Shown here one piece after another: positions 28,372 through 36,506 of a DNA stretch of 64,000 nucleotides. This stretch comes from Corynebacterium sp. UBA2622 (GTDB lineage Bacteria > Actinomycetota > Actinomycetes > Mycobacteriales > Mycobacteriaceae), in the NCBI RefSeq assembly GCF_002339505.1, contig NZ_DDJO01000009.1, positions 150,416 to 214,415 on the forward strand, written 5' to 3'. The position numbers and the translations under genes are program-made. Within the stretch, counting starts at the first letter, position 1. Every line of letters starts with the position of its first letter. A model generated the notes under the pieces. That model worked only from the letters and a program-made list of their open reading frames with translations, was not told the DNA's origin and searched no databases.

Positions 28372-29244
28372 CTAGCGCCCGCCCGCAACCGGCCCGGCGT
28401 TGGCTCCGCGCTCTACACCGACGTGCTCCATGAGGGCGCGGCGCATCGCGGCCCGGGGGGCGCAAACCCCGGTGAACTGCTCGAACTGCGCGTATGACTG
28501 GGCGGCGAGCATCACCAGCCCGCCGACGGTCCGGTAACCGTTTGCGGCGGCCGCGGTGGCCAGCGGGGTGGGCCAGGGGTCGTAGATCACGTCAAGCACG
28601 GGCGCGTGGCCGAGCTCGCGGGCACGGCTCTCCAGAGCGTGCGCCGGAACGGTGGAGACGATCACGTCGGCCCGCATGGCCAGGGCGGCGAGGTCGGCGT
28701 CGAAGCCCGCGAACTCTACGTCGGCCCCGCGCAGCAGCGGCCGCACCTCCCCCGAGCGGTCGCTGCGGTTGAGCACGGTGAGCTTGTCGACGCCCCTCTC
28801 CCCCAGCGCCCAGAGAGCTGGGCGCGCCGTTCCCCCGGCACCGACGACGAGGGCGGAGGTGATGGGGGCGCTTCCCAGCAGCTCGTCAAGTGCGGCGGAG
28901 ATGCCTTCGCAATCCGTATTGTCGGCGCGCCAGCCCGAACCCGAGCGCACGAGCGTGTTGGCGGAGCCGATCGCCCGCGCACGCTCCGTCGCCTCGTCGG
29001 CGAACTCCAGCGCGGCGAATTTCGCGGGCATGGTCACGGAGAAACCGCGGAAGGTTCCGTCCGCACCGCCCACCACAGCGGGGAGTTGCTCTGCCGTGCA
29101 CTCGATGCGGGTGTACTCCCAGCCTGAGAGGCCGGCGGCTTCGTAACCCGCGCCGTGGAGCACGGGCGACAGGGAGTGGTCGATGGGAGAGCCGAGCACC
29201 GCGGCGCGGCGCGTCACGGTCGTGGGGGTTTCGGCGGTACTCAT
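28372..29244 (-). CDS. aroE: Shikimate dehydrogenase
   Basis: NADP-dependent reduction of 3-dehydroshikimate. VLGSPIDHSLSPVLHGAGYE binds substrate, SVTMPAKFAAL holds the catalytic lysine, NTDCEGISAALD carries the catalytic Asp, and VVGAGGTARPALWAL is the dinucleotide loop; NRSDRSGE after the next strand suggests NADP. Its start overlaps the mltG stop by 4 bases. Length 290. Confidence 0.95.
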   Translation of the reverse strand: MSTAETPTTVTRRAAVLGSPIDHSLSPVLHGAGYEAAGLSGWEYTRIECTAEQLPAVVGGADGTFRGFSVTMPAKFAALEFADEATERARAIGSANTLVRSGSGWRADNTDCEGISAALDELLGSAPITSALVVGAGGTARPALWALGERGVDKLTVLNRSDRSGEVRPLLRGADVEFAGFDADLAALAMRADVIVSTVPAHALESRARELGHAPVLDVIYDPWPTPLATAAAANGYRTVGGLVMLAAQSYAQFEQFTGVCAPRAAMRRALMEHVGVERGANAGPVAGGR

Positions 29245-30398
29245 CGGTTGGAGTCGAGGACCCCCGCCTCCTGGGCCCGGCGGACGTCGTTCTGGTGCTC
29301 CTCGAAGGTGTTGTTGAATACGGTTGTGCCGTTGTTGTCCACGGTGACGAAGAACAGCCAGTCACCCTCCGCCGGGTTCTCCATTGCCTCGATGGCCTCC
29401 ATCGACGGGGAGGCAATCGGGGTCTCGGGAAGACCGTCCTTGGCGTAGGTGTTCCACGGGGTGGGGCGCTTGCGGTCCTCGTCGGTGGTGGCGACCTCGA
29501 CGGACGGCAACCCGTAGTTGACGGTGGAGTCGAACTCGAGGCGCATCGGGGCCTTCAGGCGGTTGAGGATGACGCGGGCGACCTTGTCGAACTCCCCTGC
29601 CGGGGCCTCACGCTCAACGAGCGAGGCCGCAGTGAGCAGCTCATAGGGCGACAGGCCGATCGCCTTCGCGCGGCCCTCGATGTCCGTCGACTGGTACTGC
29701 TTGGCCGAGCGGGTGATGATGTCGGTCAGAATCGTCTCCGCGGATGCACCCGGGTCGATGATGTACTCACCCGGGGCGATGAGACCCTCCAGTCGCTTCG
29801 GGTCACCCGCGTGCGCGCTGACCTTCTCACGCGCCCACTCGGGAACACCGAGCTTCGCCGGGTCGGCGTTCGCGGCGACGTTGTGCAGGTCCTCCGCGGT
29901 GGCGCACCCCTTCGTCGGCTTGTCCCCGCAGGAGACCTGCTGGATCATCGACAGGATGCCCAGGCGTGTCTGCCCGCCCACCACGGAGACGTCCATGAGC
30001 GTCGCTCCGCCGTACACCTGCAGCGGGGTGATCTTGTTCGAGGGATCGAGCAGCGCCTGCACGGCGGCGTCGGCGCTCATCTTCTTCTGAAGGCGGTAAA
30101 AGCCGGGCTGAATGTTGCTGGAGTTGTTGTTGCCGAGGGCCGCGGACTGGAAGGCGTCGTTCGACTTCACCACTCCCAGCTCCTCCAGCTTCGGGCCGAG
30201 CAGCGAGACGTTGGAGCCCTCGGGCACCTCGACGACCTGCTCCTCGCCGTTGCCCTGGCCCTGGAAGTCGCTTCCCCCGCCGGAGCGCGCGACGGCGATC
30301 CAGGCGACGAGGCCAACGATGAGCAGAATCGACGTCACAAGCACCGCGGTGCTTCGCGTCCGTCGCTGGCTTTTCGGTCCGGCGGTCACGGTCTTCAC
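29241..30398 (-). CDS. mltG: Endolytic peptidoglycan transglycosylase MltG
   Basis: Cuts nascent glycan strands at the outer face of the membrane. A basic N-terminus and one membrane span (AVLVTSILLIVGLVAWIAV) are followed by a LysM-like/YceG domain; the catalytic Glu lies in LTAASLVEREAPAGEFDKVARVILNRL, and FDSTVNYGL and TPWNTYAKDGLPETPIASPS are family hallmarks. The GTG at 30398 overlaps the ruvX stop by 4 bases, but AAGGAG is only 2 bases upstream, so the GTG at 30389 may be the real start. Confidence 0.92.
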   Translation of the reverse strand: MKTVTAGPKSQRRTRSTAVLVTSILLIVGLVAWIAVARSGGGSDFQGQGNGEEQVVEVPEGSNVSLLGPKLEELGVVKSNDAFQSAALGNNNSSNIQPGFYRLQKKMSADAAVQALLDPSNKITPLQVYGGATLMDVSVVGGQTRLGILSMIQQVSCGDKPTKGCATAEDLHNVAANADPAKLGVPEWAREKVSAHAGDPKRLEGLIAPGEYIIDPGASAETILTDIITRSAKQYQSTDIEGRAKAIGLSPYELLTAASLVEREAPAGEFDKVARVILNRLKAPMRLEFDSTVNYGLPSVEVATTDEDRKRPTPWNTYAKDGLPETPIASPSMEAIEAMENPAEGDWLFFVTVDNNGTTVFNNTFEEHQNDVRRAQEAGVLDSNR

Positions 30399-30883
30399 AT
30401 CTCCTTGAGGTAGTTGAGTCTGCCATCGAGCCACGACTGGAGAATCTCCACCGCCGCTGCCTGATCGATGACGCGGCGCCCGGCCTTTTCGGTTACACCG
30501 GCGGTACGAAGTGCGTGGGTTGCGGCAACCGTCGTCAGGCGCTCGTCGGCCAACCGCACGGGGACATCGCAGCGCCGCCCGATGCGGAACGCGATCTCCT
30601 TTGCGTGCTTCACACTCGACGAGCCGTTGCCCTTGAGGTCACGGGGCAGGCCCACGACAACCTCGACGGCGTTGTACTCGTTGACCAGCTCGACGAGCCG
30701 GTCGATGTCCGCACCGTCCCGGTCCTTGAACCCGGTAACCCGGGCGATGGTTTCCACTGGGGTGGCGAGGCGGGCATCCCGGTCGGAGGAGGCGACACCG
30801 ATGCGCACGGTCCCGACGTCGACACCGAGGCGGCGGCCCGCTCCGGGGTCATCGACGCCCGGGTTGTCGGGCTGCACCTTCAT
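30395..30883 (-). CDS. ruvX: RuvX/YqgF family putative pre-16S rRNA nuclease
   Basis: A 162-residue RNase H-fold protein. RRLGVDVGTVRIGVASSD holds the first catalytic Asp, EVVVGLPRDLKGN the second conserved region and RLADERLTTVAATHAL the acidic pair; VIDQAAAVEILQSWL ends the domain. The family matures 16S rRNA ends and was once proposed as a Holliday resolvase. A possible GGAGGAA lies rather far (about 12 bases) from the ATG. The 167 bases between it and alaS hold no gene I can support. Confidence 0.9.
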   Translation of the reverse strand: MKVQPDNPGVDDPGAGRRLGVDVGTVRIGVASSDRDARLATPVETIARVTGFKDRDGADIDRLVELVNEYNAVEVVVGLPRDLKGNGSSSVKHAKEIAFRIGRRCDVPVRLADERLTTVAATHALRTAGVTEKAGRRVIDQAAAVEILQSWLDGRLNYLKEM

Positions 30884-31050
30884 GATCGCGTTGTTCCTCC
30901 GGGTCGGACCCTCGGTTCCCGGTGGGAGCGCGAGGGTGACGGTGTAATTGACAAAGACGGTCGGTTACACACGCTAGCCGGTGCGCGGGTCGGGCCCGCG
31001 CTCCGGATCGGCGTGTCTCGTATCCGTTTTGTTATATTACCCGCCCATCC

Positions 31051-33720
31051 CTAGCGGGCGGTCAGTTCCTCCCGGACCGCGCGCAGCGCCGCCTCGATGC
31101 CCGCGGGATTCGCACCCGAGCCCTGGGCGAGGTTGGGCTTGCCACCGCCCCGGCCGTCGACGTACCCGCCGATCAGCTTGACCAGCTCACCCGCCTTGAT
31201 TCCGGCATCGACGGCGGGCTGGGTGGCGGCCACAGCGAAGGGCACCTTGCCGTCAGCGTCCGATGCCAGGGCGATCACTGCGGGTTCGGAGTTGAGCCGC
31301 CCGCGCAGATCACCGGCGACGGTGCGCAGGTCGCCCGCGCTCACGCCTCCCGGCAGGTGGAGGGCGATGAGCTTGAAGGCCCCGACGTTCTCGGCCTTGG
31401 CCACCAGGTCGGCGGTCTGGCGCATGAGCTGCTGCCGGTGGAGGTCCTCCACGGCCTTTTCCGCGTCGCGGAGACGCTCGGTGAGCTGTGCGATGCGCTC
31501 CGGGAGCTGCTCGGTGGGCGTCTTCAGCTCGGTGGCGAGCCCCGAGGCGAGGGCGGCCTCCTTGGAGAAGTAGCGGAAGGAATCCATGCCCGAGTAGGCC
31601 TCGATGCGGCGGGCACCGGAGCCGACTGAGGACTCGCCCAGCACGGCGACGGGCCCGATCTGCGAGGAGTGCGAGACGTGGGTGCCGCCGCACAGCTCGA
31701 TGGAGAACGGGCCGCCGATCTCGACCACTCGCACGCGGTCACCGTAGCTCTCGCCGAACAGGGCCATGGCGCCCATCGCCTTCGCCTCCTCGAGGGAGGT
31801 CTCGATGGTGTTGACGGCCAGGTCGGCGTCGACGGCCTGGTTGGTCGCGGTGGCGATGTCGCGCATCTGCTGCTCGGTGAGCTGGTCCGTGTAGTTGAAG
31901 TCGAAGCGCAGGTAACCGGGCTTGTTCAGGGAGCCCGCCTGTACGGCGGTCGGGCCGAGCACCTGGCGCAGCGCGGCGTGGATGAGGTGGGTGGCGGTGT
32001 GCGCCTGGCGGGCACCGTGACGCCACATGCCGTCCACCTCCGCGGTCACGGTCGAGCCGAGGTCGAGCCCGCCGTTCTGCACCGTCGCCTTGTGCACCCA
32101 GAGCTTCTTCCCGATCTTCTGCACGTCGTTGACATCGAGGACCGTGTCGCCCATGACGAGCCGGCCGCGGTCGGCGGTCTGCCCGCCGGACTCGGCGTAC
32201 ATGGGCGTGACGTCGAGGATGACCTCGACCTCGTCACCCTGCTTCGCCTCGGTGACCTTCTCCCCGCCCCGCACGAGACCGAGCACGGTTCCGTCGTGGG
32301 TGAGGGTGTCGTAGCCGACGAACTGGGTCGGGGCGTTATCCACCCACTCGCGGTAGAGGGAATCGTCGACGTTTCGGTGCTTTTTGGCCTTGTTGTCGGC
32401 CTTGGCGCGCTGGCGCTGGGCGGTCATCTCGGCGTTGAAGGCGTCCATGTCCACCGCGAGGCCGGCCTCGCGCGCCATTTCAAGGGTGAGGTCGATCGGG
32501 AACCCGTACGTGTCGTGGAGCTCGAAGGCCCGGTCGCCGGACAGCACAGAGGTGCCGGAGGTCTTCAGCTCGGCGGCGGCCTCGTCGAAGCGGTGCGTTC
32601 CGGATTCGAGGGTCTTGAGGAAGGCGCGCTCCTCGGCCATGGCGACGCGGAGGATGCGCTCGCGGTTGTCCTCGATCTCCGGGAAGGACGGCGCCATGGT
32701 GTCCATGATGGTGTTCATGAAGGTCTCCAGCACCGTGCCGGTCGCGCCGAGGAGACGGGCCGAGCGCACGATGCGGCGCAGCAGGCGGCGGAGGATGTAA
32801 CCGCGCCCCTCGTTGGAGGGGGTGACGCCGTCGAGGATGATCATCATGCCGGTGCGGGAGTGGTCGGCGATGACGCGGAAGCGGACGTCGTCGGCGTGGT
32901 TTCCGGCGTCGTAACGCGTGCCCGTCAGCTCGACCGCGGCGTCGATCACCGGGCGAAGTAGGTCGGTCTCGTAGACGTTGTCCACGCCCTGGAGCAGGCA
33001 GGCGACACGCTCGATGCCCATGCCGGTGTCGATGTTCTTCTGCGGCAGCTCACCGACGATGTCGAAGTTGCCCTTCTTGTCGCCCTCGCCGCGGATGGAC
33101 TCCATGAACACGAGGTTCCAGATCTCCATGTAGCGGTTGTCGTCGGCGACCGGGCCACCGTCGCGGCCGTACTCGGGGCCGCGGTCGTAGTAGATCTCCG
33201 AGCAGGGCCCGCACGGGCCCGGGATGCCCATGGACCAGAAGTTGTCCTCCATGCCCATGCGCTGGATACGCTCCTCGGGCAGGCCGACAACGTCACGCCA
33301 GATGGCGGCCGCCTCGTCGTCGTCGAGGAAGACCGTGACCCAGAGGCGCTCCGGGTCCAGGCCGAGGCCGCCGTCGTCGATGGACTTGGTGAGCAACTCC
33401 CACGCCAGCGTGATCGCACCCTCCTTGAAATACTGGCCGAAGGAGAAGTTGCCCGCCATCTGGAAGAAGGTGTTGTGGCGGGTGGTCACGCCCACTTCCT
33501 CGATGTCGAGGGTGCGCACGCACTTCTGGATCGACGTGGCCTTGCCGCTTTCGAACGGCGGGGTCTGGCGGCCGAGGAAGTACGGCTTGAAGGGCACCAT
33601 GCCGGCGTTGACGAAGAGGAGGGTGGGGTCATCCAGGATCAGCGAGGCGCTCGGCACCGACGTATGGCCTGCGTTGACGAAGTGCTCGGTGAAGCGCTTG
33701 CGGATCTCATGGGTTTGCAC
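31051..33720 (-). CDS. alaS: Alanyl-tRNA synthetase
   Basis: Charges tRNA-Ala and edits mischarged serine. The 889-residue protein has the class II core at the start (THEIRKRFTEHFVNAGHTSVPS, GMVPFKPYFLG), the editing domain with the zinc-binding HTATHLIHAALRQVLG and CGGTHVSHSSQIG, and the C-terminal DHHA1 domain (RGGGKPNLAQGSGANPAGIEAALRAV). The GTG start has GGAGG 8 bases upstream. TAAAGT at 33762-33767 is a plausible -10. Confidence 0.97.
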   Translation of the reverse strand: MQTHEIRKRFTEHFVNAGHTSVPSASLILDDPTLLFVNAGMVPFKPYFLGRQTPPFESGKATSIQKCVRTLDIEEVGVTTRHNTFFQMAGNFSFGQYFKEGAITLAWELLTKSIDDGGLGLDPERLWVTVFLDDDEAAAIWRDVVGLPEERIQRMGMEDNFWSMGIPGPCGPCSEIYYDRGPEYGRDGGPVADDNRYMEIWNLVFMESIRGEGDKKGNFDIVGELPQKNIDTGMGIERVACLLQGVDNVYETDLLRPVIDAAVELTGTRYDAGNHADDVRFRVIADHSRTGMMIILDGVTPSNEGRGYILRRLLRRIVRSARLLGATGTVLETFMNTIMDTMAPSFPEIEDNRERILRVAMAEERAFLKTLESGTHRFDEAAAELKTSGTSVLSGDRAFELHDTYGFPIDLTLEMAREAGLAVDMDAFNAEMTAQRQRAKADNKAKKHRNVDDSLYREWVDNAPTQFVGYDTLTHDGTVLGLVRGGEKVTEAKQGDEVEVILDVTPMYAESGGQTADRGRLVMGDTVLDVNDVQKIGKKLWVHKATVQNGGLDLGSTVTAEVDGMWRHGARQAHTATHLIHAALRQVLGPTAVQAGSLNKPGYLRFDFNYTDQLTEQQMRDIATATNQAVDADLAVNTIETSLEEAKAMGAMALFGESYGDRVRVVEIGGPFSIELCGGTHVSHSSQIGPVAVLGESSVGSGARRIEAYSGMDSFRYFSKEAALASGLATELKTPTEQLPERIAQLTERLRDAEKAVEDLHRQQLMRQTADLVAKAENVGAFKLIALHLPGGVSAGDLRTVAGDLRGRLNSEPAVIALASDADGKVPFAVAATQPAVDAGIKAGELVKLIGGYVDGRGGGKPNLAQGSGANPAGIEAALRAVREELTAR

Positions 33721-33761
33721 GGGGATGGCCTCCGGGGGTGGTCGAGAATTAGTCCGGAACC

Positions 33762-33767
33762 ACTTTA
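33762..33767 (-). promoter_or_regulatory. Possible -10 hexamer for alaS
   Basis: TAAAGT on the minus strand, about 41 bases before the alaS GTG, in the 80-base gap after rarA. No convincing -35. I see no T-box or other tRNA-sensing leader. Confidence 0.35.
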
Positions 33768-33800
33768 CCCCGGGCGTCGGCGCGCGAGATTCCCCGCGGC

Positions 33801-35147
33801 CTACTTTCCGCGGACCATCCTCCGCAGCCTCCCGATGTAACCCACGATCCGCTTCTCGTTTCCGTGCTCCGTCGGCTCGTAGTACACCGCGTCGTCCAGG
33901 CCCTCGGGGATGTAGCGCTGCTCGACCACCCCGCGCGGATCGTCGTGCGGGTAGACGTAGCCGACGGCGCTGCCGATCTTTTTCGCGCCCTCATAGTGGC
34001 CGTCGCGCAGGTGCGCGGGGACGGGGCCCGCCTTGCCCGCCCTCACATCCTGCTGAGCGCGGTCGATGGCGCGCACCACGGACGGCGACTTCGGGGCGGT
34101 GGCCAGGTGGATCACCGCCTGCGCCAGCGGCAGCCTGCCCTCGGGCATGCCGATGAACTGCACCGCCTGCGCGGCAGCTGCGGCCACCTGCATCGCGGTG
34201 GGATCCGCCATCCCGATGTCCTCGGAAGCGTGGATGACCAGGCGGCGGGCGATGAAGCGCGGGTCCTCCCCCGCCTCGATCATCCTGGCCAGGTAGTGCA
34301 GGGCGGCATCGACGTCCGAGCCGCGGATCGACTTGATGAAGGCCGAGGTCACGTCGTAGTGCTGGTCCCCGTCGCGGTCGTAGCGCACCACCGCGCGGTT
34401 CACGCTCGCGCGCACAACGTCCACGGTGATCGTGCCGCCCTCCCCCACGGCATCCGCCGCCGCCTCGAGGTAGGTCAGCGATCGGCGCGCGTCACCCCCC
34501 GCGAGAAGGATGAGCTGGGCGCGTGCTTCTGCATTGAGGGTCACCGCCCCGGCCAGGCCGCGCTCGTCGGAGACCGCCCGATCGAGCACCGCGCCGATGT
34601 CGTCGTCGCCCAGCGGTTCGAGCTGCAGCAACAGGGAGCGCGAGAGCAAGGGGGCGACGACGCTAAACGACGGGTTCTCCGTCGTCGCCGCCACCAGCAG
34701 CACCGTCCGGTTCTCCACCGCCGCGAGGAGCGCGTCCTGCTGGGTCCTGGAGAAGCGGTGCACCTCATCGATGAACAGCACCGTGCGCTCGCCCCGGGCG
34801 AGGTCGCGCCGGGCCTGGTCGATGACCTGGCGGACCTCCTTGACCCCGGAGGACAGGGCGGACAGGGCGACGAAGTTCTGCCCCGTCGTCTGCGCGATGA
34901 GCGAGGCGATGGTGGTCTTGCCGGAACCGGGCGGGCCGTAGAGGACCACGGAGGATGCCCCGGACCCCTCGACGAGCCGACGCAGCGGCTTGCCCTCGCC
35001 GAGCAGGTGGCCCTGCCCCGCGATCTCTGCCAGGGTGCGCGGGCGCATCCGGGCAGCGAGCGGTGCCGAGGAGCCCGCCTCGAAAAAGGCGGTGCCCCGG
35101 TGCCCGGTGGTGGTGTCCGGCGAATCCCCGAAGAGTCCCTCCTGCAT
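33801..35147 (-). CDS. rarA: Replication-associated recombination protein A (RarA/MgsA)
   Basis: A 448-residue AAA+ ATPase related to clamp-loader subunits that acts at stalled forks. ARMRPRTLAEIAGQGHLLG is the entry motif, Walker A is GPPGSGKTT (residues 71-79), Walker B is VLFIDEVHRF, sensor 1 is VAATTENPSFSV, and the C-terminal tetramerisation domain has HASEDIGMADP and YVYPHDDPRGVVEQRYIP. It is 8 bases downstream of the kinase-like gene. Confidence 0.95.
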   Translation of the reverse strand: MQEGLFGDSPDTTTGHRGTAFFEAGSSAPLAARMRPRTLAEIAGQGHLLGEGKPLRRLVEGSGASSVVLYGPPGSGKTTIASLIAQTTGQNFVALSALSSGVKEVRQVIDQARRDLARGERTVLFIDEVHRFSRTQQDALLAAVENRTVLLVAATTENPSFSVVAPLLSRSLLLQLEPLGDDDIGAVLDRAVSDERGLAGAVTLNAEARAQLILLAGGDARRSLTYLEAAADAVGEGGTITVDVVRASVNRAVVRYDRDGDQHYDVTSAFIKSIRGSDVDAALHYLARMIEAGEDPRFIARRLVIHASEDIGMADPTAMQVAAAAAQAVQFIGMPEGRLPLAQAVIHLATAPKSPSVVRAIDRAQQDVRAGKAGPVPAHLRDGHYEGAKKIGSAVGYVYPHDDPRGVVEQRYIPEGLDDAVYYEPTEHGNEKRIVGYIGRLRRMVRGK

Positions 35148-35155
35148 CCCGGCCC

Positions 35156-36391
35156 CTACCGCAGGCGTTCCGCCAGGGAGCCTGCCCAGTCCGCGATGAC
35201 GAGGTTGGCGCTGTCGCGCCCGAGGGTGGCGTAGCGGGCCAGCGCGTCAAAGGTCTCGTAGAGGTCGCGGCGGACCAGCATTTCGTCGGAGGTGAAGGGT
35301 CCGTCGGTGCGGGGCCGGAGGAGGTCGCCGCTGATCTCGAAGCTGCCGTCGGCGCTCACCGCGGCCTCGAGATCGGCGCCCGCCGTGTCGAACTCCGCCG
35401 CGAGCTGCGGGTCGGCCTGCCCCATCTCCTCGAGCGCGTTGGCGTTGAGGATGGACACGCTGGACAGGGACCAGCCGATCAGCGCGCCGGTGATGCTCGC
35501 GTGCAGCGTGTCCCCGTGCAGGACGCTCGGCCAGGTCGTCTCCACCTCGCGGACCCACGCGTCAATGAACACCTGCGCCTCGTCGTCGCTGATCGTGCGC
35601 GCGGCAACGTAGTTGGGGAACCCGCCGACGACAAAGCCCACGTCGAAGGTGACGTCGCGGAAACCGGCCCACTCGTAGTCGAGGAACTGCGTGCGGTCGG
35701 CGTAGATGATGTTGTCGGGGGCGAGGTCGAAGGGGGTGAAGGCACGGTTGCCGCCGTGGAGCAGCCTGGCCCGGATGCGCTCCGCGGTTGCCGCCACCTC
35801 GGCGGGGATGGCGATGCCGGACTTCTCCAGCATTTCGGCGCCGAGGCGGATGCGGTGCATCAGCAGGTGTTCGCGCAGGTCCTGGACCTGGCGCTGACCC
35901 CTCCTGCTGCGCATCATGCGGGCGAAGAGGACGTTGTAGTCGTCCTCCTTGCCCGCCGTGCCCGCGTGCATCCGGCCGAGGGCGGTGCCCAGGTTGCGCA
36001 GTATCTGCACCCGTTGGCCGTCGTCCGCGGTGTCCAGGAGCGTCTCCAGGGTGTCCCCGTCGCCGGAGTCGGAAATGATGATGATGCGCTGCGCGGTGTC
36101 GTATCCGAGGAGCACCGGTCCGGGGCGGACGTCCTCGCTGAGCGAGGTGGTGAACTGGTAGGCGACGACCTCGCGGAGGAAGGCGGCGTCCTCGAGCACG
36201 TCGCCCGTCTCCGGGGACTGCTTCACCACAACGGAGCGGTGCTGCAGGAACGGGTTCGCGGCGACGCGGGCCCGGTAGACGCCGGAGAATCCGGAACCGG
36301 GTAGGCGGGTGGCGTCGGTAAGCCTCTGCGTTCCCCCGTAGCGGCGGGTGAGAATATCTTCCGCCAGGGCGATGACGTTGTCCTGCTCCAT
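35156..36391 (-). CDS. Aminoglycoside-phosphotransferase-fold kinase of unknown substrate
   Basis: A 411-residue protein of the APH/choline-kinase fold. The catalytic loop reads FTPFDLAPDNIIYADR, in which the usual HGDxxxxN is altered (Phe-Asp-Leu with the Asn kept), and the metal-binding aspartate is in FLDYEWAGFRDVTFD. The N-terminal GSGFSGVYRARV resembles a Gly-rich ATP loop, and RSVVVKQSPE supplies a likely ATP lysine. A resistance role is unlikely given its place in a core block between aspS and rarA; a small-molecule kinase is more plausible. AAGGAG lies 7 bases before the ATG. Confidence 0.75.
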   Translation of the reverse strand: MEQDNVIALAEDILTRRYGGTQRLTDATRLPGSGFSGVYRARVAANPFLQHRSVVVKQSPETGDVLEDAAFLREVVAYQFTTSLSEDVRPGPVLLGYDTAQRIIIISDSGDGDTLETLLDTADDGQRVQILRNLGTALGRMHAGTAGKEDDYNVLFARMMRSRRGQRQVQDLREHLLMHRIRLGAEMLEKSGIAIPAEVAATAERIRARLLHGGNRAFTPFDLAPDNIIYADRTQFLDYEWAGFRDVTFDVGFVVGGFPNYVAARTISDDEAQVFIDAWVREVETTWPSVLHGDTLHASITGALIGWSLSSVSILNANALEEMGQADPQLAAEFDTAGADLEAAVSADGSFEISGDLLRPRTDGPFTSDEMLVRRDLYETFDALARYATLGRDSANLVIADWAGSLAERLR

Positions 36392-36450
36392 GAGGTCACT
36401 CCTTGCGGGCCGCGTCGGCCCAGATTCCACCCCCATCTTCGCATATCGGC

Positions 36451-36484
36451 GGCACCGGGGAGGGCGGTTTGCCCGTCCGGTGCC
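36451..36484 (-). terminator. Hairpin after aspS, possible terminator
   Basis: A stem GGCACCGG / CCGGTGCC with an inner GGGC / GCCC pair on the minus strand, 23 bases past the aspS stop. There is no T-run, so termination is uncertain. Confidence 0.4.
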
Positions 36485-36506
36485 ACCCGGGGGAGGTGGG
36501 TCGGTG

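Noticed and set aside
30884..31050. A small gene or tRNA-sensing leader between alaS and ruvX
   Set aside because: No frame with a ribosome-binding site, no T-box features and no cloverleaf were seen; a TTGACA-like sequence on the plus strand has no gene after it.
35156..36391. Aminoglycoside resistance gene
   Set aside because: Only the fold is shared; the catalytic loop differs and the gene is embedded in a conserved core block with no mobile DNA.
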